A DNA stretch of 64,000 bases from Anaerocolumna jejuensis DSM 15929 (GTDB lineage Bacteria; Bacillota; Clostridia; Lachnospirales; Lachnospiraceae): NCBI RefSeq assembly GCF_900142215.1, contig NZ_FRAC01000026.1, positions 1-64,000 of the forward strand, given 5' to 3'. Shown piece by piece: positions 47,521-55,422 of the stretch. The translations under genes and the position numbers were made by a program. The stretch's first letter is position 1, and the number at the start of each line of letters is the position of its first letter. The notes below the pieces were generated by a model. The model saw only the letters and a list, made by a program, of their open reading frames with translations, did not search any database and was not told the origin of the DNA.

Positions 47521-48957
47521 ATGAACATATTTGAAGTATTCATTCTTATTTTTCTGGTTGTCTCAGCGTTAAACAGACTTGTTTTCAGAATAAACATGTT
47601 AGATATTGTACTACCCGCATGCTCAGTTATACTCTGTATCGCAAATCTGGTTTTTATCGGATATCGAATTCAGATGGTGCCGGCATATATACTGGCACTC
47701 ATTTTTCTGGTAATTGACGTATTTATAAAATTCAAAATATCGTTTAAAATGAAAAAGTCATTTAAAATTTTGTCGGTATTGATACTTGTATTGTCATTAA
47801 TCATTTCAATTGCTTTTCCTATACTGTTCCCTGTTGTACAACTACCAAAGACGGAGGGCCCCTATTCTGTGGGGACAGCGACGATGTCTTTCACAGACGA
47901 ATCAAGGAAAGGGATTTTTACCGAGAAAAACAGCAGCAGGGAAATCGCTGTTCAGATATGGTATCCAACAGACGATACAGCGAATAAAGAAGCAACGAAC
48001 TTTTTCCCCAACAGTGTTGCCAGTACATATATGGCTGAGCGATTGGGTCTACCGGATATTTTCGGTTATCTTGCGCTTGTTAAAACGCATAGTAATAAAA
48101 ACTCCGACCTGTCCACCCATGAGCGCAGTTACCCCGTGATATTATTCTCAGGCGGATTTGGGAGCTTTGTGGGGCAAAACACAGTCCAAATGGAGGCGCT
48201 TGCAAGTAATGGATACATTGTATTCAGCATATCGCATCCCTACGAAGACTTTGCCACGATATATCCGTCTGGAAAGATATTGCGCTATAATACCGCTCAG
48301 GTCAATCGCTTTCAAAATGAACTGGCTACGGTCAGCAAAAGCTATTCGGGAGATAAGTCATCTGCTGAATTTGAAAAATACTCGATCAAAGAGTGTCAAA
48401 TTGCCAGTGAGAGTGTCCATATATGGAGTGACGACACGATTTTTATTGCGGATATAATCGAGGAATTGAACAGCGGTGAAATTAAGAGCATATTTAAAAA
48501 TAAGCTTGATACTGCCAATATGGGAGTTTTCGGTCACTCATTCGGCGGAGCGACAGCAAGTCAGGTTTGTCTTGATGACAGCAGGTTTAAAGCCTTTATC
48601 AACATGGACGGAACTGTATTCGGAGACTCTATGAATCGTGTGATTGAGAGACCATTTATGATTATGAACGGCAATGATGACAAGAGTTTGATTCCGGCAG
48701 GCTATTCCTCAGAACAGACAAATTATTATGATGTAACGATTAATGGTGCCAAGCACTCAGACTTTATGGATTTTACTGTTCTTTTACCTACCTTCAGACT
48801 CGTGGGGATGCTGGGAAATGTTGGTGGCTACAGGCAGGAGGCAATAATGAACGATTACATCATCGCCTTCTTTAACAAGTATCTGAAAGGTACAAATGAA
48901 CCGCTTCTGGACGACGGAATGCAGAAATATGACAATGTTTCAGTTGAATACCATTGA
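47521..48957 (+). CDS. membrane-anchored PAF-acetylhydrolase-like esterase
   Basis: 478 aa from the ATG at 47521 (AAAGGAGATTTT before it). The first about 110 residues form three to four hydrophobic helices (FEVFILIFLVVSAL; ILALIFLVIDVFI; ILSVLILVLSLI). The hydrolase domain follows: EIAVQIWYPTDD, VILFSGGFGSF, SISHPYEDF, nucleophile elbow GVFGHSFGGATA, and NMDGTVFGD, with a late His in AKHSDF. It is a paralogue of the soluble protein at 15770-16885, which has the same blocks. Probably a lipid esterase of the membrane. A terminator follows at 49070. Confidence 0.85.
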   Translation: MNIFEVFILIFLVVSALNRLVFRINMLDIVLPACSVILCIANLVFIGYRIQMVPAYILALIFLVIDVFIKFKISFKMKKSFKILSVLILVLSLIISIAFPILFPVVQLPKTEGPYSVGTATMSFTDESRKGIFTEKNSSREIAVQIWYPTDDTANKEATNFFPNSVASTYMAERLGLPDIFGYLALVKTHSNKNSDLSTHERSYPVILFSGGFGSFVGQNTVQMEALASNGYIVFSISHPYEDFATIYPSGKILRYNTAQVNRFQNELATVSKSYSGDKSSAEFEKYSIKECQIASESVHIWSDDTIFIADIIEELNSGEIKSIFKNKLDTANMGVFGHSFGGATASQVCLDDSRFKAFINMDGTVFGDSMNRVIERPFMIMNGNDDKSLIPAGYSSEQTNYYDVTINGAKHSDFMDFTVLLPTFRLVGMLGNVGGYRQEAIMNDYIIAFFNKYLKGTNEPLLDDGMQKYDNVSVEYH

Positions 48958-49069
48958 CAGGATGAGCATCTTCCTGCTTTGATACCAGACGATAAAGTAC
49001 ACCTGGATCTTAGAAGCATATTCTTCCGCCAAGGTCCCAATAGTACAGCTTATCTTGCTCTGAGGGGTT

Positions 49070-49096
49070 ACCCGGTCGTAATGACCGGGTTTTTTA
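49070..49096 (+). terminator. intrinsic terminator after the esterase gene
   Basis: Perfect stem ACCCGGTC / GACCGGGT, loop GTAAT, then six T. Confidence 0.85.
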
Positions 49097-49175
49097 TTGC
49101 TACTCTCTTGCTATTTTATAGGGGTAAGCCTGGGTAATTTATGTTATTTCCATCCCATGATCACCTTTCTTTCAT

Positions 49176-49370
49176 TTATTGTCTCTTCTTTCTTATCCTC
49201 TTTATCATATAGCTAATCAATGAAAAAAAGCCATTTATAATTAAAAATAGAAAGGTTATATATGCTGAATCAGCAAGATTCCTATCTTCCACAAAATAAT
49301 ATATCAATACAAAAAATAGGGATATTTTAAATAACAGCTCTGCAATTTGCCTTAATATTAACTTGATCAT
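49176..49370 (-). CDS. small membrane protein
   Basis: 64 aa with ATG at 49370 behind GGAGAGTGCAAT. Two hydrophobic segments (LLFKISLFFVLIYYF; TFLFLIINGFFSLISYMI) and a basic C-terminal tail (IKRIRKKRQ). No family recognised; possibly a phage- or element-type membrane protein or a small membrane regulator. It stands alone. Confidence 0.6.
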   Translation of the reverse strand: MIKLILRQIAELLFKISLFFVLIYYFVEDRNLADSAYITFLFLIINGFFSLISYMIKRIRKKRQ

Positions 49371-49467
49371 ATTGCACTCTCCAACAAATTTATTTGTATT
49401 GCAATATTCTCATTTAACTACCACTTTGTCAAGGCATAGAAAAAAGCACCCAGAGGATGCTTGATAT

Positions 49468-49656
49468 CTATTCTAATTCTCTTTTAAATGTAAATATGAC
49501 CGATGAAGTATAGGAACCTCCTCCTACAATGCTATTTGTTATAGGTGTCACGCTTACTATTTCCCATCCTTCTTTACCAAAATTATTTACTTCAATTTCA
49601 TCATTGTCATTTAAATCCATTGATATCTTTAATATACTGTATTCCCATTTTTTCAT
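49468..49656 (-). CDS. DUF4177-like small protein
   Basis: 62 aa, ATG at 49656 behind GGGAGTAAATAT. MKKWEYSILKI, then LNDFGKEGWEIVSVTP-like core (NNFGKEGWEIVSVTP) and a final strand FTFKRELE, the usual form of DUF4177: a small alpha/beta protein with conserved N-LGxxGWE. Function unknown. A hairpin at 49720-49752 upstream probably ends transcription from the MazG-like remnant. Confidence 0.75.
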   Translation of the reverse strand: MKKWEYSILKISMDLNDNDEIEVNNFGKEGWEIVSVTPITNSIVGGGSYTSSVIFTFKRELE

Positions 49657-49784
49657 ATATTTACTCCCTGAATATTATTTTGCCATTATAACCCATTTCA
49701 CCATATTTTTCAATATAAAAAGACACGCCCTATATTTCAGACGTGCCCTTTCTCGGGGAGTATAAATAATTAATAGGGCCCTGT

Positions 49785-49988
49785 TTACTGCCTAACCCTT
49801 ATGTATATTTGACCAATAATCTTACCTGTTTCATCCGGTTTTTTCCCCTCACGGTACTCTTCCAGGGCTTCTGACAGCTCAGAATGACACAAAGCAATCA
49901 ATTCACCGAAGCTTTTTTCTTCATCCCACCAGCCGTGGTCTATTGCATTTTCACCGACTTCTTTTACAAATTCATTTATATTCAGCAT
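49785..49988 (-). pseudogene. truncated MazG-like nucleotide pyrophosphohydrolase
   Basis: From the ATG at 49988: MLNINEFVKEVGENAIDHGW, then SFGELIALCHSELSEALEEY and EGKKPDE. This is the N-terminal half of a MazG-like dUTPase-type protein with the metal-binding ExxE pattern (HSELSEALEE). After KPDE the family would continue with a helix carrying a second metal site (ELADxxIR), but the frame ends at 49785 with unrelated residues, so it is probably inactive. Confidence 0.6.
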
Positions 49989-50079
49989 AATATTTCTCTT
50001 TTCCGGCCAGTAGCCGGATGCTTTTATATTGCTTGTACATTTTTTAATCAAGTGGTATTTCTACCACTCGCCGCTTACA

Positions 50080-50432
50080 TCAGATTTTTTCGAAATAGGT
50101 AATATTAATTGTCTCTTCTGTCAGATTCATGCTAGGATTTCCCAAGCTAACTCTAACTTTTTCAGCAACCGTCCTATATGCATTCCAGTAATCCTGGTCA
50201 GTTGCTTCTTCATCAGGAACTTTTTTACTTTCAATCAAAAAAATAATGCTGCCGTTAAGTTCTCCAATATCTGGACTAACAAAATATCTTTCATGTACCT
50301 CCCCTGTATGCTAATACCAGTTTCCTGATAAACTTTAATTGCTTCTATGTTCCAGATATCTCCAATTTTAGCATTTGTATAATATTGAGGATCAAGTCCA
50401 AAAAATGAAATTGTATAACTTTTTGTTTCCAT
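50080..50432 (-). pseudogene. hypothetical gene with a one-base frameshift
   Basis: Frame 1 from ATG 50432 runs METKSYTISFFGLDPQYY and on to QETGISIQG; after the GGGG run near 50306 the sense continues in the next frame as EVHERYFVSPDIGELNG, IESKKVPDEEATDQDYW and VSLGNPSMNLTEET, ending at 50080. Together about 117 residues, no family recognised. The homopolymer position suggests either recent mutation or a sequencing error. Confidence 0.5.
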
Positions 50433-50660
50433 AATCCACCATTAGTAAATCTTTATAACAATATATGCCTCTCTGTCAAAATAGTTAAATCCTAAGTCAT
50501 ACCAGGTACACATATGAACGGTATACTATGTTTGTAAGGTAAATCACACCTCAACCTTAACAATTTTTTTCATAAATCGGCCAGTAGGATAACCTGCTGG
50601 CCTCTCCTCTGTTTTGGGTACAAAAAAACTACCAATACGAATATTGATAGTTGGATGTAT

Positions 50661-50969
50661 TTATTTAATACTTAATTTCTCAACCCCGATTACTTCTTTT
50701 ATATGTAATATATATAATTCAATGGTTTTCTTAGCCTCTATTAAGCTTATATCCGTTTTCTTTGGTTCTCCCCTCCTAATGTAATAATCAACCTGTTCTA
50801 ATTTTTGAATTAAATCCCAAAACTTTTTTACACTCTCTGATTCAACATATAGTTCGACGCTTCGGAAAGTATCTATAAAATCATTAATAAGGGGTTTTAG
50901 TAGGATTGGTTTTTCAGGATTACATTCAATACGCCATCTGATGGAGATATTGAGGTTTTGATGAAACAC
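50661..50969 (-). pseudogene. fragment of an unknown helical protein
   Basis: Open frame of 102 codons (IECNPEKPILLKPLINDF; YVESESVKKFWDLIQKL). The N-terminus has no real start and merges into the recombinase fragment on the other strand at about 50940-50969, so it looks like the surviving 3' end of a gene cut by an insertion or deletion. No family recognised. Confidence 0.35.
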
Positions 50970-51329
50970 TTTTCTAAAGATGAAAATATGTTAAGGGCTG
51001 TCTGCCTTGCAGCATTCGGTACCCTAAGGCGCTCAGAAATATGTGCGCTGACCACAGATGATGTACGCGGGAATACCATATCGATAAGTAAGGCAATGGC
51101 CCGATTTTCAAATAAAGAGTGGATAATCAAAACAACCAAAACTATTTCAAGTACAAGAGAGGTAATCATGCACGCATTAAATGTGCCTGACCAATACATT
51201 ATGCAGCGTGGCGGATGGTCTTCGGACAAAACTCTAAAAGAAGTCTATCGTGGTACCATAAATGATTACGAGCAAAAATACCTCGATGTAACCATTAAAC
51301 ATTTTGAATCTATGCAACATGAAATATAA
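50958..51329 (+). pseudogene. tyrosine recombinase (phage-type integrase) with internal deletion
   Basis: The frame reads LRAVCLAAFGTLRRSEICAL (catalytic Arg box I, R in RRSE), DDVRGNTISISKAMA, IIKTTKTISST, then jumps directly to HALNVPDQYIMQRGGWSSD and LKEVYRGTINDYEQKYL (C-terminal box with the Tyr in VYRG). About 80-100 residues carrying the HxxR motif are missing between IIKTTKTISST and HALNVPDQY, and the N-terminal arm is absent. It lies 41 bases left of a decayed tRNA-Ala, the usual position of an integrase beside its attachment site. Confidence 0.75.
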
Positions 51330-51370
51330 CATAAAAAATAAAAAGCCTTGTATTTACAAGACTTTTGTAG

Positions 51371-51443
<73 letters not shown>

Positions 51444-51599
51444 TATGGTCGAAAACCCTTTATTTATCTGGGTTTCCAGCATTTTACTTTTTTAAATCCA
51501 CTTCTTCTTTGAGGGGTCGTTTACTGGACATCTCGCGCTCCCAGTTGAGCTCTCTACATTAAAATATATAACTTCTATATAGCGTACTACTTCAGGAAA

Positions 51600-52492
51600 A
51601 TAACATTCATAAAATTGGCCCTAGGTCTGGTGATCATACCCAATTCCTCGAATATATTGAGATTGCCGGCACTTTTAAGGATTCCAGCTACTGAAAGCTA
51701 GCTAAAGATGTTTCCGTATATACATGTTCAAGCGCATCTAAAGCAACTAGCTTCAAAACCAATTTAAATGCATTATTTAATGATGCAGATAGAGACCTTG
51801 ATTTTATTACACCTACATACTTATCAAGTTCCTATGCTGTATGTTGCCCAAAAGTTAGGGCAAATCAAGGTGAAGTAACATATTTCTACAAAAATGCATA
51901 TCCTGCAGTTAGCAGAAAACTCCATAACGCTGATTACAATACTTCATCAGGATCAAGCACGTCTGTTACCTTATTGTATACTATTGATAGCACAATAACC
52001 AATCCTTGGCATGAAGCTTTAAAATTAGCCAATGCAATTCGCTATGCTGCAACTTTAAATTACAATTGCTTAAGAGAAACTAGCCCAAGTACACTTGCCA
52101 AATTAGCAGTACCCACTAATACATCAACGTCAGTAACAAAAACAATAAGTTCATCTTGCTCGGTACAGTTTTATGGCCACCCTGATCAGGGGACTCAATC
52201 AGGTACACAGTCATATTCAAGCAGTTTAGGTATGTATGTAGAGAACATTGCTTCTCCCGTAACAGGAAATGCCGATGTTCTGCATCCTGCAGATATAACA
52301 GCTGCACTAACCTCTACTAACAGTTGGAATACTACATACAAAAATAAATACGTTAAAGTTACAAATGGAACAAAATCACTTATTGTTCGCATTACCGATA
52401 CTGCACCTGCTAATAAAGGTATTGAATTAACATGGCAGGCATATCAAGCACTTGAGAAACCGAGTACAGTTAAAATTGAGTTAATGAGCTAA
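51600..52492 (+). pseudogene. secreted double-psi-barrel (expansin/RlpA-like) protein, 5' end lost and TGA inside
   Basis: A continuous frame from 51695 to the TAA at 52490 encodes KLAKDVSVYTCSSASKATSF, LNALFNDADRDLDFITPT and a C-terminal DPBB-like domain (VKVTNGTKSLIVRITDTAPA, then IELTWQAYQAL) with the Asp of expansin-like folds in ITDTAP. The frame continues upstream of a TGA at 51692-51694 (EYIEIAGTFKDSSY) where a Trp codon would fit. No start or signal peptide is found. The family call is tentative. A strong terminator follows. Confidence 0.4.
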
Positions 52493-52540
52493 TTACGACT
52501 GATTTTACAATTATAAAAAATTCATAATTCTTAAACTAGA

Positions 52541-52596
52541 AAAGCTTTTGCTAAACAAGTCAGAACTGGCTTTGAAGCAAAAGCTTTTTCTTTTTT
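52541..52596. terminator. terminator hairpin
   Basis: Stem AAAGCTTTTGCT / AGCAAAAGCTTT, 23-base loop, then TTCTTTTTT on the plus strand. Could serve both the pseudogene on the left and, from the right, the lipoprotein gene. Confidence 0.7.
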
Positions 52597-52744
52597 ATGA
52601 AAAGAATACTATATAAAATCAAAAATAGTAAAACATTTTTATAAAGATATTGTTTTTTAATGCCATAGACCATTGACCATATAATTATAGTCGCAACAAA
52701 ATTATAATAGTTCAACTCCAAAATTTATCTTCCTCAATTAAATA

Positions 52745-53554
52745 TTATTTATTATAATCTAACATGAGAGACTTTAAATTACTATCATAGGTATAATATT
52801 TTACTTTACCGTTTGATTTTATTACTTCAAATAAATGTGATTTATCATTAAAATAAATTTGTTTGATAGAATCTACTTTTTCAATAGTCGCATAATATAA
52901 AGTATTTTCATCATAAATATACATATAATTGTCTAACTGTGAAATCAATTCATTATAACCGTCATTATTGATATCATACTCGTTTAAATCAGAAGAAACA
53001 ACTGTTGATAATAATATGCTTGGTTCTAACCCATCCATACTAATATAAAATACAAATTTACTGGTTGCGCCAAGAATTCCGTCTACTCGTACACCTTTAT
53101 GTCCACAAATACTATTAAATGCTTCAATTTTATTAATGGTAGAATTTTTCGATGTAAATAAGTTAGAATCTACTACATCAGACCAATCTTCAATTTGTGA
53201 CAATGAGGTAATAGTTCCCTTATATTCATAAGCAATATTCAATGTATCATATTTATCCAAGCAAACAAGAAATTTATAATCATCATACTGTTTCATATAA
53301 AAAATATTTGTTATATTTTTTTGATCTAATTTTATTTTATTTTCTGGATATAAATTAGAATCGTTATTAACTTTTATAAACGATATTGGAATAGTTACAT
53401 CACCTTCTTCAATGTTCTTCATGGCATCTTCAATATAAGTTGATGTAATAACTTCTTTGTTAACAGTGTTTTTGTTACCACTACAACCAATAAAAAAAAT
53501 ATAACACCCTATAATAATAGTTATACATATTATTTTCTTAAAATAGCCTCTCAT
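52745..53554 (-). CDS. hypothetical lipoprotein
   Basis: 269 aa, ATG at 53554 with GGAGACAAACAGG upstream. Signal peptide of the lipoprotein type: hydrophobic core ending FFIGCSGN, so Cys24 would be lipidated. The rest is beta-rich with a DINNDGYNEL loop resembling a Ca2+-binding or FG-GAP-type turn, and YYATIEKVDSIKQIYFNDKS following; beta-propeller-like. No family recognised. Very AT-rich. Stands alone between terminators. Confidence 0.65.
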   Translation of the reverse strand: MRGYFKKIICITIIIGCYIFFIGCSGNKNTVNKEVITSTYIEDAMKNIEEGDVTIPISFIKVNNDSNLYPENKIKLDQKNITNIFYMKQYDDYKFLVCLDKYDTLNIAYEYKGTITSLSQIEDWSDVVDSNLFTSKNSTINKIEAFNSICGHKGVRVDGILGATSKFVFYISMDGLEPSILLSTVVSSDLNEYDINNDGYNELISQLDNYMYIYDENTLYYATIEKVDSIKQIYFNDKSHLFEVIKSNGKVKYYTYDSNLKSLMLDYNK

Positions 53555-53912
53555 TTTTCCTGTTTGTCTCCTATTTATTTTTTACTAGTATCCTGTAGTA
53601 TTCAGATCTTTTATGACGCTTCAGTATATCTCTCTGTAGAATTAAGTCTGCATTGAGGATATAATGAGTGAATCAATGCATCAATAACAAGAAAAATCTT
53701 TAAATTATATTATAACGAATTAAAAATACTATTGCAACAAAAAGAAGTCTCACGTTTACTTGACACAAGCCTTTGCATAAAGACGATGGAAAATTATCAC
53801 CTCTCGGCTTTAGTATGCCCATACAATAAAAGACTAAAAGCGTATACCGTCTAAAGACGGTGGGTTTAGACCACGCGAATGGAAACTTAATTTAGATCTG
53901 TAAAGTAACTAT
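53555..53912. other. gap; possible IS200/IS605-type right end at 53795-53885
   Basis: The plus strand contains a hairpin CCGTCTAAAGACGG then TGGGTTTAGACC, the style seen at the 3' ends of tnpB-type IS200/IS605 elements. No tnpA or tnpB frame is present, so at most this is a remnant. The rest of the gap is AT-rich and empty. Confidence 0.25.
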
Positions 53913-54050
53913 AAAAAAGCACATTCTCAATCTGTACCGATCTCCCAATCGTTAGATTTTGGTCTAACTTTTGGGGGTCGGTACAAATGAAAATGTACCT
54001 TTTTTGCCCTTGATTTACCAAGTGTCCCGTCCCTATAAGTTATAATTTAA
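53913..54050. repeat. copy 2 of the palindromic MITE-like element, longer hairpin
   Basis: Outer arms AAAAAAGCACATT / AAAATGTACCTTTTTT and right flank CCCTTGATTTACCAAGTGTCC match the element at 10215-10300. Between the arms lies a further palindrome (TGTACCGA...TCGGTACA) and an inner one (CCCAA...TTGGG), giving one long nested hairpin. Confidence 0.6.
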
Positions 54051-54086
54051 GCCACAAGCAATCATGCCTGCGGCTTACCGTTTTAG

Positions 54087-54159
<73 letters not shown>

Positions 54160-54307
54160 ATATATTTAAAGAATATTTGTTGAAACTTTCATAATAGGAA
54201 GTTACTGATTATTTTAAATATATCATAAATTAATTCTATTTTCAAGTTATTTTTAATAATTACAGCAGCTTAGTATTTTATTAATAAGAGGAGCCCTCAG
54301 AATTCCG

Positions 54308-54766
54308 CTATTCACTGCTATACACCTTTATATCTGCTCTTTCAAGAGTCAGAGTATCCCAACCGGAATCCGCTATTATTTGTAAATCAAGTGAATATAC
54401 CTTATTCAAATCCTTCCCGGGTGAATCCTTTGTACCTTCCTGGAAGAGATGGACGTCATAATTTCCGGTAAAGTCTTTCGGATAACCACCTCCGAGAAGC
54501 ACTTGTCCATCCAGAGTATAGCTTTTAAGTCTGACCTTCTTTACCTCTTCTGTCAGGTTCCCGTTTTTATCTCTTGCATTTTTGTATTCCAAAGAAAAGG
54601 AGTCGTAATACATATTTCCCTTTTTCACTTCCGTATAGGTCGCCCGCCATTTTTCATTTTCCCCATAGAAGATAAAGCTATTTCTGCAGTTTATTTCTCT
54701 ATAATATAATACCGTAAGTATAATAGCTGCTGTCAAGGTTATCCCTGTTGCAATTTTCCATCTCAT
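54308..54766 (-). CDS. hypothetical membrane-anchored protein
   Basis: 152 aa from the ATG at 54766 (AGGTGATAGG in front); 40 upstream in-frame codons are rejected for lack of a site and for sequence unlike the rest. One N-terminal membrane helix (IATGITLTAAIILTVLYY), then a soluble extracytoplasmic beta-rich domain (FYGENEKWRATYTEVKKG; DKVYSLDLQIIADSGWDTL). No family recognised with certainty; similar short anchored proteins are common in Clostridia. Alone, no operon. Confidence 0.6.
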   Translation of the reverse strand: MRWKIATGITLTAAIILTVLYYREINCRNSFIFYGENEKWRATYTEVKKGNMYYDSFSLEYKNARDKNGNLTEEVKKVRLKSYTLDGQVLLGGGYPKDFTGNYDVHLFQEGTKDSPGKDLNKVYSLDLQIIADSGWDTLTLERADIKVYSSE

Positions 54767-55043
54767 CCTATCACCTGTTATATGGGAAGGAACATTTATA
54801 AATACCGAAAAATGTTCTCCAATTTTGCTCATCTTATGTCTTATGTAACACTCCATAATTATACAGTATTTTATTGTATATGGCAATATTCATTAACTTT
54901 GATTGGCATGTTATCTCTGATTCATAAGTTATCTTTGTTTGTTAATTATTTTTGTTTGATTGCACTAAATACTAATATCAAAAAAATCATCCCAATTCCA
55001 GCCTCTCCCACATATATTAAAATAAACTTCCAGGAGGTATGTT

Positions 55044-55310
55044 ATGCCGGGCGGTTGGAATTACCAAGCCTATCTGACACCTTATGATGCCTACATTTTT
55101 TACCGTGCAATGAATAGTGAAGACAATTATTTTTACATTCCTCTGGCCGTGGCCACTCAGGTTGTAAACGGTACGAACTACCGCTTTTTAGCAATCGCAG
55201 AGCCAAAGGATACCAACGGTACTCCCTTTTTTTCTCTGATAGAAATCTATAAACCTCTTAATGGTGAGGCACAGATTACAAATATCACAGCCATTGATCA
55301 ATATTTATAA
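55044..55310 (+). CDS. cystatin-like (stefin-like) small protein
   Basis: 88 aa, ATG at 55044 after AGGAGGTATGTT. No signal peptide. Features of the cystatin fold: N-terminal PGG (residues 2-4), a helix, then Q39-V-V-N-G43-T-N-Y, the QxVxG protease-contact loop in the form seen in animal stefins, and a third region with P71. The length fits stefins (about 98 residues). If correct it may inhibit papain-like cysteine proteases inside the cell; in bacteria the family is poorly known and some members are only structural. Strong terminator follows. Confidence 0.6.
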   Translation: MPGGWNYQAYLTPYDAYIFYRAMNSEDNYFYIPLAVATQVVNGTNYRFLAIAEPKDTNGTPFFSLIEIYKPLNGEAQITNITAIDQYL

Positions 55311-55321
55311 GGTATAATGAA

Positions 55322-55374
55322 AAGCCCCCTTGCCTTTCCAGCTGACATTCAGCAGGGAAAAAGGCAAGGGGGCT
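55322..55374. terminator. bidirectional terminator between the cystatin-like gene and metG
   Basis: Stem AAGCCCCCTTGCCTTT / AAAGGCAAGGGGGCTT with 20-base loop. It serves both converging genes. Confidence 0.85.
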
Positions 55375-55422
55375 TACGGTTTTAATGTCTTATTATTTAT
55401 TCATTCGTACTTCTATAGCGAA

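Noticed and set aside
49065..49135. Frame continuing in phase beyond the stop of the esterase at 48957
   Set aside because: Contains the terminator hairpin; the continuation is accidental.
50897..51229. 110-codon minus-strand frame opposite the integrase fragment
   Set aside because: The plus strand has clear recombinase motifs; the minus frame is a shadow.
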